Shown here: positions 54,401-64,000 of the stretch, in pieces | Numbering within the stretch: position 1 is the first letter of the stretch | How the letters are laid out: each line of letters opens with the position of its first letter | From: Nemertoderma westbladi | Lineage: Eukaryota; Xenacoelomorpha; Nemertodermatida; Nemertodermatidae | DNA length: 64,000 bases | NCBI GenBank assembly: GCA_032718475.1 | Contig: JAUCBJ010007200.1 | Span: 124,001 to 188,000, forward strand | Direction of reading: 5' to 3' | Program-made: the position numbers and the translations under genes | Notes under the pieces: generated by a model | Told to the model about the DNA's origin: nothing | Database searches by the model: none | Seen by the model: the letters and a program-made list of their open reading frames with translations, nothing else

Positions 54401-55187
54401 TAGAGGGAGCCCAGCGGCTCCTCAGCTCATTAGAACATGCTGCTTCTAGTGTTGGTCTTTTTATTAACTCCAGAAAGACCAAAATTCTGACAGTTAACTT
54501 TGAAAGTCCTCAGCAAGTCTCTGATCGGATGAGCATAAGCTCAAAGGATGGTATGCTTGAGCATGTGGACGACTTCTGTTACCTGGGATCATGGATCCGG
54601 AAGTCAGGTGAGGACCTTCGAATACGTAAGGGAAAGGCATGGGCAGCCTTGAATAGGCTTTCCAGGATTTGGAAGTCACCTAGAATTAATCGGAAACTTA
54701 AGGTCCGATTATTTAGAGCAGCAGTAGTTCCAGTACTCCTCTACGGGAGTCCATGCTGGGCTCTAACTGCTGAGGACACCAAATCTCTGGATGGCACATT
54801 CACTAGAATGCTACGCCGGGTACATTGTGTCAAGTACAATGCACACATCTCCAACCAGACACTATATAACATTGGAGGTGTCTCATTGGTTCCCCCAAGC
54901 TTGACACTAGAACAAAATCGCCTCCGCTTTGCAGGACATTGCTTTCGCCGTGAGGACCAGCCAGTGCATAATCTTGTACTTTGGCAGCCTCATGGAGTGA
55001 ATAAGCACGGTGGACAGCCCATGACTTTCTTGAGACGCATCTTAAAGGACACTGGCCTTAAAGATGCGGATGATCTAGCAAATGTCATGGGTGATAGGGA
55101 GTTGTGGCGGTGCAATTTTGTTGACAAGCCGGCACAGCATTCTTAAAAATGCAGCTGCAATGCAGCATGCCGATCCTAGTAGTAGTA
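51428..55187 (+). mobile_element. full-length RTE-type LINE inserted in BEL1b gag
   Basis: Flanked by 12-bp direct repeats GTTCTTTCTTCG at 51416-51427 and 55188-55199. 3.76 kb, ending in a short (TAG)n tail rather than poly-A, as is typical for RTE elements. The 5' untranslated region (51428-51828) has an imperfect tandem duplication of about 115 bp (GGGGTATATGGCCTGACCAG and AGGGTACAGGGCATGACCCA). Confidence 0.93.
51829..55146 (+). CDS. RTE-clade LINE protein: AP endonuclease and reverse transcriptase, intact
   Basis: 1105 codons without a break. The endonuclease (about residues 100-380) shows VGVQEHRMQ, FLTFLGDFNASL, QIDHILFRR and SSDHRLIVA. RT (about 600-900) shows SGVDGVPPEVFK, RGISLISIAAKLYNRILLNR, FVDFFKAFDSVSRS, GVLQGDTLAPFLFI and LDFADDLGVLS with the catalytic pair. 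The C-terminal thumb has LYGSPCWALT and ends QNRLRFAGHCFRRED. Single ORF, AP endonuclease and the short repeat tail fit the RTE clade. The start used is the first ATG; a later one (51919, MDYISNAEV) is possible. With all motifs intact it may be active. Confidence 0.93.
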   Translation: MRHPPCGMANQGVVFAPRADSAKKHPPTPTMDYISNAEVRPLEASGITGHNRPHRRQLTPDRLPVSPPTGGRAANNSLSPFPDDLSGPNPGSPGRPDCDGERDSGVGGYSHVPPRPTKPLVNLRQVTRLASVNTLTLGSPMRQGELTALADKLSLSAVGVQEHRMQTGQTDEVLIKDMGGGWRLALASADDSGNGGIGLLMNPTAHAALDKIDQISNRIIRCHFSCSGRLAKKFPKVVLIVCYSPTSVAPVEEVENFYHNLQAATDGVDQHAFLTFLGDFNASLHQSPTSPWVYSNSVNRNSVHLQDFISGNGLFSAGTQFKKRTGKLWTHSGPSGHKSQIDHILFRRKYRSSIQDCNAFTLRPFSSDHRLIVAKVRLSLRASRTTKSALPRHDWSSLLQQPSVRSSFTLQLSNRYEALASEAADHCEGYTAFTEAVKLAAAETVPVYPRNRKRAPWTDNKIQKCRNDLHKAQKESRLKQTTAAKNAVKAASRSLNRQYSVNLQELINQQVDAINDADDNRQSSQAWKSINLLTGRKSQPTTKVKAESPADRLNGWKAHFEKLLNNDRVLPDNFIEVKVSESVLPDIPIGDISFAEVKAAAKSIKTNRASGVDGVPPEVFKIPECLKLIYPIIVDMYRTTRVPQEMKTNKLVPVPKKGNLTLYGSFRGISLISIAAKLYNRILLNRIRDPIERLLRGNQNGFRKGRGTMEPILALRRIIEELSKKKDRHLAVIFVDFFKAFDSVSRSRMFSILSLYGIPDEIIAAIRSVYDGSTTFVSTVDGDTEPFEVLWGVLQGDTLAPFLFIIVVDYVLRMSLDHHNDDGVMITPPTGSRSRGNPAKYLTDLDFADDLGVLSESLEGAQRLLSSLEHAASSVGLFINSRKTKILTVNFESPQQVSDRMSISSKDGMLEHVDDFCYLGSWIRKSGEDLRIRKGKAWAALNRLSRIWKSPRINRKLKVRLFRAAVVPVLLYGSPCWALTAEDTKSLDGTFTRMLRRVHCVKYNAHISNQTLYNIGGVSLVPPSLTLEQNRLRFAGHCFRREDQPVHNLVLWQPHGVNKHGGQPMTFLRRILKDTGLKDADDLANVMGDRELWRCNFVDKPAQHS

Positions 55188-58100
55188 GTTCTTTCTTCGG
55201 GCTTTCTTACATGAATTCTCTTAGGAGACGTAGGAGGAGTTTTTCTTACCTGTTCTCTCCTGTCATTGGTTCGAGACTTGAATTTACTTACGTCTTTAGG
55301 CGTTTTGTTGACATAATAAGATCTTTCGGTGTCTTTCCCGCTGTCCTCTTCTTGAGAAGCCTGGCTTTCGCCGTCGTCGGTATAACACACTGGTGTTACC
55401 TTTCTCCTAGAAACGGGTTTCTCACTTACCTTATTTTCCGGTGTCTTCTCTCTGGACTGCTTTAGGAGCTGTAATTTTACTTCTCCATCTAAGAATGACA
55501 TGAGATCAGCCATGGTAGGGTCTCGTCGTTGTTGTTCCATCATATATAACACTTTCTTATCCCAGCGTGTACCTACTCCACCCTTCGGTAAAGTAGAGGC
55601 TACGGCTCCAATAACCATAGAACTCTGATATTCATGAGACTTACCTAGCCAATCTAATTGTCTACAGATCTCCTGAATTTCATCGGAAAACTCTATAATC
55701 CCGCTGCTAATGAACTTTCGGGGGGCTACCAATTTTGCATACAAAACCTAGCTATGTTATTCATATTACCATACCTGATGTTTAGTGTATCCCATACTTG
55801 TCTTAATCCATCTGGATGTCCAATAAACTTCAATGCCATTAACTTGGGAGATCCTTCCAAGCACTCGATGAGGAATCTAAGTTTCTCTCCGTTAGATAGC
55901 ACAGAGTTCTGTATGTTATCTTTGTAATATTCATTAAAAGGTAACCATTTCATCTCATCTCCATTGAACTTGACGATCTCTCCCACCTTTACCGCTTGAC
56001 GGGCTTCGGTTCTAGCCATTTGACGCGTAAAACTTTCTTGGGCCATCATATTATTTAATATCGAGTTATCGGTATATAAATTTCTCGGATTATTATCAGG
56101 TCTATATGGAATATCATTGTCAACAGGTTTATAATTACCCTTAATAGGGTTTACTATAGGAGTTTCTACTTCACTAGCAGTATAGATGCGTGTAGGCTCC
56201 ACACCTTGCGCATGAAATACTTCAGACCTAACAGGTTGACACATTGTTACCGGGGTTGGTGGTATACCCCTTTGGGTATTTACTAATTTGTCGCGTTCTA
56301 ACGCGATACTCTGCTGCACTTCTTGCAACTCCAACCTACTTTCCCTTACTGTGCCCTTGAACTGCTGAACAGTTCCTTCCATCTCCCGGACCTGCTGAGA
56401 GGAGCACTTACGGTGTTCCCTCAGCTGCCCGAGCAGGAGACCCATCTCCCGTCGTCCCTCAGCTACCCACTCGACCGCCGAAGCGGGAGTCGCCAACGTA
56501 GTAGCGGGCGAGCGAGAGACGACGGGCGATAAGTTCTTGATATCTCGCTCGGCATCCAGGACGGGTTCGGACTCGGGAACAGCCCTACTGGGCTCAGGTA
56601 GTTTAGTACTGTGCAAAGGGAATTGAGAGGTAGGTTCTGGGAGTACAGGTGTCTCTATCACCGAAGGGGTGGCTTCGAGAACAGGCCTAATTATTTCAGG
56701 TTCATCTACTATAGTAGGGAGTCTTTCTACTTTAATAATTTGGTCTGTGGGTTCTGTACTACCTAAGTCTGTGCTAGCTAGTTGCCTTCTAACAGCTGGG
56801 GGCAAATCAGGCAATTTCTGACAGTGGGACATTCTTCTACGCCTACTTAGACGAGATCTATTTCCTCCGCCTTCAGGATCGGTAGTATCGCCTTCATCAG
56901 ATGATGTATATCCCTGTCTTTTGGGAGTAGATCGACTCATCATCTGCATTTGACTAGCTGTTAACTGTTTATTTATGCAGTCTTGCTTCTCTTGAATATT
57001 TTCCAACTCTAGTTGGGTGGTCTCTTCAGACGCTCTCCGTTCTGCTTCTGCCACTGCCTCTGCCGCGTTTCTTTCCGCTTCGGCCGCTGCCACCGCCGCT
57101 TTTCTTTCCGCTTCGGCCGCTGCCACCGCCGCCTTTTCTTTCCGCTTCTGCCGCTTTCTTTCCTGCTTCTGCCTGCTGCCATGCCGCTGTCTGTCTGTCT
57201 TTCTGTCTTCTATACGTTTTTTCTTTACTTGTTCTTCTTGGACCCTAGCGATGCGGAGTCGTTCATCAAATTTAGCTTGGTTCGCAGCTAACATTTCCGC
57301 ATCTATTGCGTCCAACACAAGCTTGGCTCCTTCACTATTAGGGCGAAGTCCAGACAGCCGTCTCCTCAACTCTTCGTCACCTAGAAATCGTTGATAGTCT
57401 GACAGATAGATGTCAATAGCGTCCCTCTCATGCAGTTTCTCTGCTGTCGCTTCACTTTCCACTTGGGAAAAGGTAGCTTCTGTTGATTCTCCATGGGTTG
57501 AGCGCTCAGCCAGCTGAACTTTCCACTGGGCCGTTCCTTGAACCTGGAGACTCACCCGCTGGAACCAAGTCTTTACAGCAACTTGCAACGACGTGTCTTG
57601 TCTTCTTTTCGAAGCTTCCTCAAAGGCCGATAGGATTAGTCTGATTCTTAGAATTCTTTCTCGAACTTGATAAAGCAGCTCTCCCTGCTCTTGAGGTCCT
57701 TGGGGTTGTCGAAACAGTTGTTCCTCTAATCGCTCCAAAGAGCTGAAGAATCCCTGTACGTATCCTGCTGCCGACCTCTTCCATACAGCTGGATCACTGG
57801 TGTCTTTTGTCACTCCCATCCTGTGTATGTCTTCCCAGGCAGCTTCCGATAAGTCAAACGGGAGTCCGGGTCCGGGGAAGTTCCATTGCGACTCGACAAT
57901 AGACTTCAGTTCCTCCCTTGTGTATCCCGCATAACTATCCTTGGTCGATCGCTTACTTCTCGCCCAATCAATTTGGTGTTCCTCCACCGCAATCAATACC
58001 CTAGTGAGTACGGCTGCAGGAAGGATGAGAAGGGGATCTGAATAAACCGCATCTGCCATCTTAGCTCCGCGCTCGGGTGTCAGCTCTACAGTATCCGCAC

Positions 58101-58377
58101 TACTGGAGCTGTCGGGCCGCTGAGAAATAAGTTCTCGGCTCGAGTGTTGCTGCTGTTCAACAGCTGCTTCTTGGTCTCGCTTGACTTGAGCTCGAGTGCC
58201 TATGATAGACCTACGGTGTTGGACTAGCCTAGGGTCTGATACTACTACTGGAGGGATGATCTTTCTTACAGTAGGAGGTGAGTTGAACTTCGGTCTCACA
58301 CGTTCCACACTCCTATCTGGGTCACAGATGGTTGTATCTAGGAGACTGTCTGACAGGTTTTGCTTTGTGTCAGACAT
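55188..58377 (-). pseudogene. BEL1b gag, amino-terminal and capsid part
   Basis: ATG at 58377 (MSDTKQNLSDSLLDTTICD) opens an 883-codon frame. Features are a folded N-terminal region (~100-330), a basic then Ala/Glu/Arg-rich coiled coil (~395-470), a Pro/Ser-rich linker, and from ~790 the DUF1759-like capsid (IVKFNGDEMKWLPFNEYYKD). A one-base shift near 55735 moves the rest to another frame (ISSGIIEFSDEIQEICRQLD), which reads up to the LINE at 55187. The protein is much longer than usual BEL/Pao gag because of its N-terminal extension, as in BEL2. Confidence 0.88.
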
Positions 58378-60404
58378 GTTTGTTTGTACAGTTGAATGCC
58401 TACTGCTATATTACAGTTAAAGCTAGTCTAGTAATTCAGTATCACTGTTAGCCTAGTAATTAATTACCGATATCGTTACTCTATGTAATGTGATATATAT
58501 ACAATATATTAGAGTACCGGTATATACTTATAGTATATATAAGTATTATTACAGACTAGGTTTGTCACAGAATACCGGTATATAATTTCAGCGCAAATAT
58601 ATAAATATATAATAAGCCTATCGTGAATACCGGTATACAGCTTACACTTATAGTATATATAAGTATAATTACAGACTAGAATTAATTACAGAATACCGGT
58701 ATATAATTTCAGCGCAAATATATAAATATATAATAAGCCTATCGTGAATACCGGTATACAGCTTACACTTATAGTATATATATAAGTATAATTACAGACT
58801 AGAATTAATTACAGAATACCGGTATATAATTTCAGCTCAAATTTATAGAAATAAATATAATAAGCCTATTGTAAATACCGGTATGTCAATTATTTTAGAA
58901 TAATTGAATTTCTGAATTTTAGGGGTTACTTGGTTACTTTACTTTACCTTATTACCGTTATTTAAGCAGTAGTCCAACTGATATTAAGACCTAATTGTTG
59001 TATGACAGGCCTACTATTTTATAAATCGGTTTGAGTTGATTTATAATATGTATATACCCGTTTAATGGGTTTTTGTCAATATTTGAAATAAATGTTATTA
59101 TTTCTGGGAAGGAGTCACTGCACAGAAGCTGTACGCTCTCAGTGAAGTGCTACTTGTTGGACACTAAAACAAATAATTCTAATTTGCCTAAGTTACTTAA
59201 TACTACAAATTACATACAATTCGGGGTGAGATTACAATCTCTAAATAAACACAAAAATTACACGTACGAATTTTTAGGGTAATTTTACAAGAAGTCTACA
59301 AACCAGCCAAACAAAGGGTTAGAATATCTGGTTATTACAAACAGACAGGATACTATGGTATTTGAAAATAACAAAGCAGTAGTAAATATACTGCGTTGTC
59401 CAGATAGGAAAAATACCACCGTCTGACGACTTATAGCCGTGGCGCTATAAGTACTACGTTATGTATCATGGAGTGTTCCTACCTAGAAGTTAATTACCGC
59501 GGCCTACCAGAGCCAACGTGCCTATTAACCACTTTACAACACAAATATACTGCCTACACACTAATTACTTTCGGAAAGCACTGTACACTAAACCCTAAAT
59601 TAGGTACAAGTACTTATACAACAAATAATCAGCAGTTAGAAATACTTGTACAGCTAAAAGAACCACGGTATCTGCCGGAGTGACCAAAGCATATAATCTC
59701 CAGTCTTTACCTACGCCAAACAGCCCTGATGTAGTACCGAGGTTAATTTAACTATAACGGTATGTATAACAAGCACAATTAATGTAGGAATAAACTTAGG
59801 GTTTGTGAATGTTGCGAATAATCGCATAAACTCTGATAATAAATATTACGCTACCTTTAGAGACTACACAAACAAAACACAGACTAAACGCTGGCAGACT
59901 ACTATCAAGCCTAAATAAACCACAGTATATGCAGACTCCGAAATGGTTAGTTAGTATGCGTTCTAACCGAGTAGTACGACTTATTCTTTCAGGGGGATTT
60001 ACCTTACAGCACTGGATGCCACCCACTTTCCTAACTAGTACTTTATCGGACATACACTCTACACACACTGTAATCTCTTCAGACCTAACAACAGTCAGAC
60101 AACAGTCCAGCCTACAAATTACCTGTACAATCTGAGCAGGCTTACATGTCTTCTGCTCAATATTAACTTACAAATAAATAAAACTGACAGAAATAAATAA
60201 GCTCCAAAAGAAACAAGGGGTGTACAGTCCCTAATCTCTTAAACAGCCTACCGGTATACAATCTCACAATCGAAATAATACTGATGTACCTGTACTGCGG
60301 TAAGTACCGGTTCGGGTGGTTAGGCAGTCAGGCCTACTGGTTACCGGTCGACCGGTACTTTGCCTTTATTGCTTACGTTGCAATAAAGAACCTATAACTG
60401 TTAT
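58378..60404 (-). other. BEL1b leader between 5' LTR and gag
   Basis: AT-rich, about 2.0 kb. It contains three tandem units of about 122 bp (58515-58885) rich in ACCGGTAT, and no credible gene; the short frames on both strands look random. No TGG-type primer-binding site was found next to the LTR end. Confidence 0.6.
58515..58885. repeat. 122-bp tandem repeat in the BEL1b leader, three units
   Basis: Each unit has CTTATAGTATATATAAGTAT (an inverted pair), AATACCGGTATATAATTTCA and TAATAAGCCTAT. Confidence 0.93.
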
Positions 60405-61079
60405 TGTTTGCGCTTTCAGACCTTTAGCAGTTTAACCTGCCAAATTTAGGTGTCTTCTAGGTTATAAATCGACTTTAGCCTATGACGAGTATTTGATACA
60501 CTACATTAGCCGAAGCCAGTCTATGCGCGATCATTCACCCGCTGGATATACCCGGGAGCTGGATTCGGAAGCCTAACCGTATTGCGGGGTAGGCCTACTG
60601 TATTATTCGACTGATCGTAATATATATAATCTCTGACAAATATTATTCACTTTCGGGAAATATTAACAGTTCCTTTAGGACGTGGCGCTCTAAATATGTA
60701 AACAGAGTTATGACTTAAACTAGACACAACGGGATGGCTATAGATTCACGTATATGGCGCATTCATTCTTTAGGAGATGCTTTGTTATCAGTCACAATCA
60801 TACACACCACCGGTACCGCACAATACTGCACACTGATCTGCCGACCTTGACTAATTTTAGTCACATATAAAGAGAACAACAGACAATACATGTAGGGCCT
60901 ATGAAATAGCATTAGATTCACTTCAAACCACTTAATGTAAGTCGCAATCGTTATATGTAACCGGTCTCTCTAACCTTTAGTATATCAAGAAGATTGGGGT
61001 GTCTGATTATTTATCAGTATTCCAAATATAATATTCCATCAACAAATATAATGAATAACCGACAGTAAAAGCAGTAAAA
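60405..61079 (-). mobile_element. BEL1b 5' LTR, outer part removed by a gypsy insertion
   Basis: Aligns with 42220-42882, from TGTTTGCGCTTTCAGACC to GCAGTAAAA. The alignment stops at 61079, and the next bases TGTTAAGTTATG begin the gypsy LTR. Confidence 0.88.
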
Positions 61080-61370
61080 TGTTAAGTTATGTAAGTTATG
61101 ATTAGTTTGTTATGGTTCGTGAGTTGGTATGTGTAGTAGTAGTACATAATGCAATATAACACTATTAGTTAGTGGCAATGTACCAAGAACAATGTTTGCT
61201 TACTGTATACTACCTACTAGATACTGTTTGCATAATAAGGTGATTCATATGATACACATTTGGTGGTGGGGCCAGAACTTATATAGTAAAGGAGATTATT
61301 GGGAAGGATGTCTTTTGATAGATAATAAATAGTTACCCAACAATTTATTGCGTTTTACGTGACTACAACA
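61080..61370 (+). mobile_element. 5' LTR of the right Ty3/gypsy element
   Basis: Begins TGTTAAGTTATG exactly where BEL1b LTR homology stops and ends GACTACAACA next to TGGCGCAGTCGTG. About 290 bp. It contains ACTTATATAG near 61275 as a possible TATA element. The 3' LTR is outside the window, so the length is inferred. Confidence 0.65.
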
Positions 61371-61388
61371 TGGCGCAGTCGTGTTATA
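61371..61388 (+). promoter_or_regulatory. primer-binding site of the right gypsy element
   Basis: TGGCGCAGTCGTGTTATA follows the LTR. It shares its first nine bases with the site of the left gypsy element, which suggests the same primer tRNA class. Confidence 0.6.
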
Positions 61389-61477
61389 AACACATTCAAA
61401 CAAATTTATTAAAATTTATTAATAATTTAAACATTATTGTTTGATAAATTTATATATTAACATTATTTGTTGGAGCT

Positions 61478-61973
61478 ATGCTGGGAAAGACAAAGGCAGA
61501 GCTGGAGGCTCAGCTGACTCAGGCAGGAGAACGCATCCAGAAATTGGAGGAAGAAGCTCAAATAGACCCACAGACGTTGGCTTTGACACGTTATTTCGAA
61601 CTTCAAATGGCTGAACAGAGACGAATTACTGATGCGAAAATCGCTGTAATGCGAACAGAGGCCGATCCCGTAATAAATGTCGATGGGAATCGAGCCATAA
61701 AGATGGACGTGCCAAAACTGGGACCACCTGAGGGCATGTCAATATCAGAGTTTGACAATTGGAAAGACGAATGGCATGATTATGCGACGTCAGTGCGCTT
61801 AGAACGGGTGAGCATTGATATTAGGCGGAGTCAGCTAAGAAGCTCCTTACACCGAGAATGGAAGCGATTGTGGAAAGAACAGATCATATCCATTGGAACT
61901 CAGGATGATGTGGCACAGATCTTAGATTCCTTGGAGAAATATATATGTGGATGCCGCCACGTACTCTTAAATC
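61478..61973 (+). pseudogene. right gypsy gag, truncated
   Basis: ATG at 61478 (MLGKTKAELEAQLTQAGERI) starts a gag with an N-terminal coiled coil and the capsid segment ISEFDNWKDEWHDYATSVRL (compare CSTWELWRDEWDAFLVTSGL in the left element). It breaks off near 61960 after LDSLEKYICG. The nucleocapsid knuckles and the protease active site are missing, and the pol frame begins at once, so an internal deletion has removed them. Confidence 0.8.
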
Positions 61974-64000
61974 GTGGTGCATTCAGGAGGAGAATTCAAC
62001 ATGTGCAGGGACAAAGTTCATGTAGTTGATAGGGTCCGCACCCCACTACTAAGCCGTAAAGCGTGCATTTCACTAAAACTACTACCACCGGAATGGCCAT
62101 CATCAATGGCAAAATCTGGATGGGACGGCAGAATGACACCAGTAGAGGCCGAAAATTGCAATCTTGCAAATAAGGGCATTAATGCAGTCAATGTAGATAA
62201 ATGCAGGCAGCCTAGAAATAATGGAACACATTATGAGGCACAGGAAAAACTAGCAACACGAGAAGAGATAATTGAAGAATTTTCAGATGTGCTACCTGAC
62301 GTCAATGACATCACCATTCTAACAAAGATGAAAGGGCCGGAAATGAACATTGAGCTGGTTCCAGAGGCTGTACCTGTAAAAAAATTCAAACCCCACTCCA
62401 TCCCAATTCACTGGCAGGACAAAGTCAAGGATCTACTGGATAAAATGATTTCCAAGGGGATAATTGAAAGGGTCCCAGGAAATGAACTGTCTGACTGGGT
62501 TCACCCAATGGTCATTACAAAGAAAAAGAAATCAGATGAGCCAAGGATAACTGTTGATTTTAGAGCACTAAATAAATACCTAAAACGGCCGGGATATCCA
62601 ACTAAAATTCCATCAGACGAAGTTGCTCAGATAAAACCAGGCATGTCGGTATTCACAACTTTGGATGGCAGACATGGGTACTGGCAAGTGCCATTATCAA
62701 AGAAAAGTCAGGCCCTAACAACTTTCATAACTCCATGGGGAAGAATGAGATATCTTCGAAACGTCATGGGATTAAGCAGTGCAGGAGATGAGCACAATAG
62801 TAGAAGCGATGGGGTTATTGACGGCATTGAAAACACAAGAAAAATAGTCGAAGATATAGTTGCATGTGACAACAATAAAACAGAGCATGAACAACGAGTG
62901 AGGAAAATTCTGGAACGCTGTCGTGCACTAGGAATTACCCTCAACCGAAACAAATTCGTCTATGCTCAGCCAAGCGTCGAATGGTGCGGATACAACCTGT
63001 CGAATGAAGGCTACACACCTTGTGACAGCCTGGTCTCTGCACTCTCATCATTCCCAGTACCTACCAACAAGACAGATGTTCGTTCCTTTTGCGGCCTTGT
63101 GCAGCAATTTCAAACGTTCTCAAAGGAGATAACATCACTCTTGGAGCCATTGAATGCCTTGCTATCTGCCAGAATGCACTTCATTTGGGAGAAACCACAA
63201 CAAGTTGCCTTTGAGAAAATTATTCATATCCTTACAACATCAAAAGATGTTTTGGCACATTACAGACCTGGGGCACAAATGAGGCTAGAAACAGACGCAG
63301 CCCAGTCCAAAGGCTTGGGGTGCATATTGTGGCAACATCAAGGTACTTACACCAACCCAGAATGGAAGATGCTTCAGTGTGGATCGAGGGCATTGACACC
63401 CGCAGAAACCCGATACTCAGCTACAGAAGTAGAGTTACTAGCAGTTGTGTGGGCAGTTCGTAAATGCCGTTTTTTTTATCGGCGGATCAAAATTCCAATT
63501 AATAGTAGATCACAAGCCATTGATTCCGATAATCAGTGAAAAATCCTTAGACGAAATGGCTACACCAAGGTTAATAAGATTGAAAGAAAAACTGGCTCAC
63601 AACCAGATTGAAACTATATGGAGAAAAGGCAAAGACCACAAATTGGCCGATGCGTTATCACGTCATCCAGTTGGTACCCCAGATATTACAGACGAAGACG
63701 ATTCTGACGACATTGAGGGCTATGCAAATGTCCTAGCTATCAATGCAGTGGAAGTCACCAGACGGGAGTCGGGAACAAATTTGGATTTGACTAGGATCAA
63801 GGAGGCTGGTGAGACCGACACATCTTATAAGAAACTCCTTAGGTTATTGAATTCAGCATCATTTACTGACAATAAACATGGTTTAGACGATGACCTACGA
63901 CCATTTTGGACGATCCGAGAAAACTTGAGCGCGACCAAAGGAGTCATATTCAACGGAAGTCGCATAATTATTCCAAAATGTATACGACAGGAAATTCTGC
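61974..64000 (+). pseudogene. right gypsy pol: protease end, RT, RNase H, start of integrase region (partial at window edge)
   Basis: After a protease remnant (TPLLSRKACISLKLL), RT shows SDWVHPMVITKKKKSDEPRI, TTLDGRHGYWQVPL (first Asp) and, at the usual YxDD position, IVEDIV. RNase H has METD-like RLETDAAQSKGLGCIL and ATEVELLAVVWAV. At a run of eight T (about 63467) the frame shifts; the other frame carries on with IVDHKPLIPIIS and ADALSRHPV, then acidic linker sequence to the edge. Relatives in this gypsy lineage also carry VED instead of VDD, so that change alone need not be inactivating. The gag-protease deletion and the frameshift make it dead. Confidence 0.85.

Larger units (their letters stand above)
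42220..61079 (-). mobile_element. BEL1b, a nearly complete BEL/Pao element (about 15.1 kb without the nested LINE)
   Basis: Genes read right to left: 5' LTR, long leader, gag, protease, RT, RNase H, integrase, spacer, ORF3, polypurine tract, 3' LTR. The 3' LTR (42220-43335) and the truncated 5' LTR (60405-61079) are directly repeated and about 90% alike by eye, so the insertion is old. A 3.76-kb RTE LINE sits in gag. The outer part of the 5' LTR is cut by a gypsy element at 61080, so the target duplication cannot be read. BEL1a at the left of the window is a second copy. Confidence 0.93.

Noticed and set aside
59418-59436. Match of the BEL1b leader to the SINE tail (ATAAGTCGTCAGAC)
   Set aside because: Fourteen bases alone, without the rest of the tail or a SINE body, is too little to call an insertion.
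59073-60135. Small frames in the BEL1b leader
   Set aside because: 60-90 residues, random composition, no match between strands or to other parts of the window.

Overview
This window looks like nuclear DNA of an invertebrate animal, not a microbe. It has spliced exons with GT/AG borders, an EGF-like exon, a tRNA-derived SINE, satellites, and very dense nested retroelements (BEL/Pao, Ty3/gypsy, several LINE clades) plus a pogo-like DNA transposon. BEL/Pao, pogo-type transposases with a C-terminal PHD finger and PHD-bearing LINEs together suggest a metazoan, probably aquatic. The sequence alone does not name the phylum.

Layout. 1-2075 (-): 5' half of a Ty3/gypsy element with an open gag-protease-RT frame, inserted in the integrase of a BEL/Pao element, here called BEL1a. 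BEL1a (+) runs to 13780. It is broken by a 370-bp-period duplication and by a pogo-like transposon (about 6655-11100) that carries a nearly pure 1.48-kb pentanucleotide array. 14456-27422 (-): a second, younger BEL/Pao family (BEL2) with two 548-550 bp LTRs and a 5-bp target duplication. 27.8-36.7 kb (-): the only host gene seen, made of one EGF-like exon and 17 tandem copies of a 45-nt Thr/Ser/Pro exon inside 193-bp repeats. It is cut by duplications, minisatellites, LINE fragments and a 5'-truncated endonuclease-bearing LINE. 37.7-42.2 kb: microsatellite, a dimeric satellite, a tRNA-SINE, an inverted LINE ORF1 piece and a minisatellite. 42220-61079 (-): BEL1b, a nearly complete copy of the BEL1 family, split by an intact RTE-type LINE (51428-55187). 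61080-64000 (+): the 5' part of another Ty3/gypsy element sitting in the BEL1b 5' LTR.

How the parts fit. BEL1a and BEL1b share the whole region from integrase to 3' LTR. This shows that the unusual third open reading frame (ORF3), after a 1.7-1.8 kb spacer downstream of pol, belongs to the element. BEL2 also has a post-pol frame with a triple zinc knuckle of nearly the same spacing, so ORF3 seems to be a conserved accessory gene of these BEL/Pao elements. This is the best candidate for an undescribed system in the window. The second is the mucin-like exon array, which grows by whole-unit duplication while keeping splice sites and phase.

Most element genes here are broken by stops, frameshifts or insertions. 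The exceptions are the RTE LINE protein and the visible part of the left gypsy frame. Frames were read by eye, so exact boundaries of old elements are approximate.
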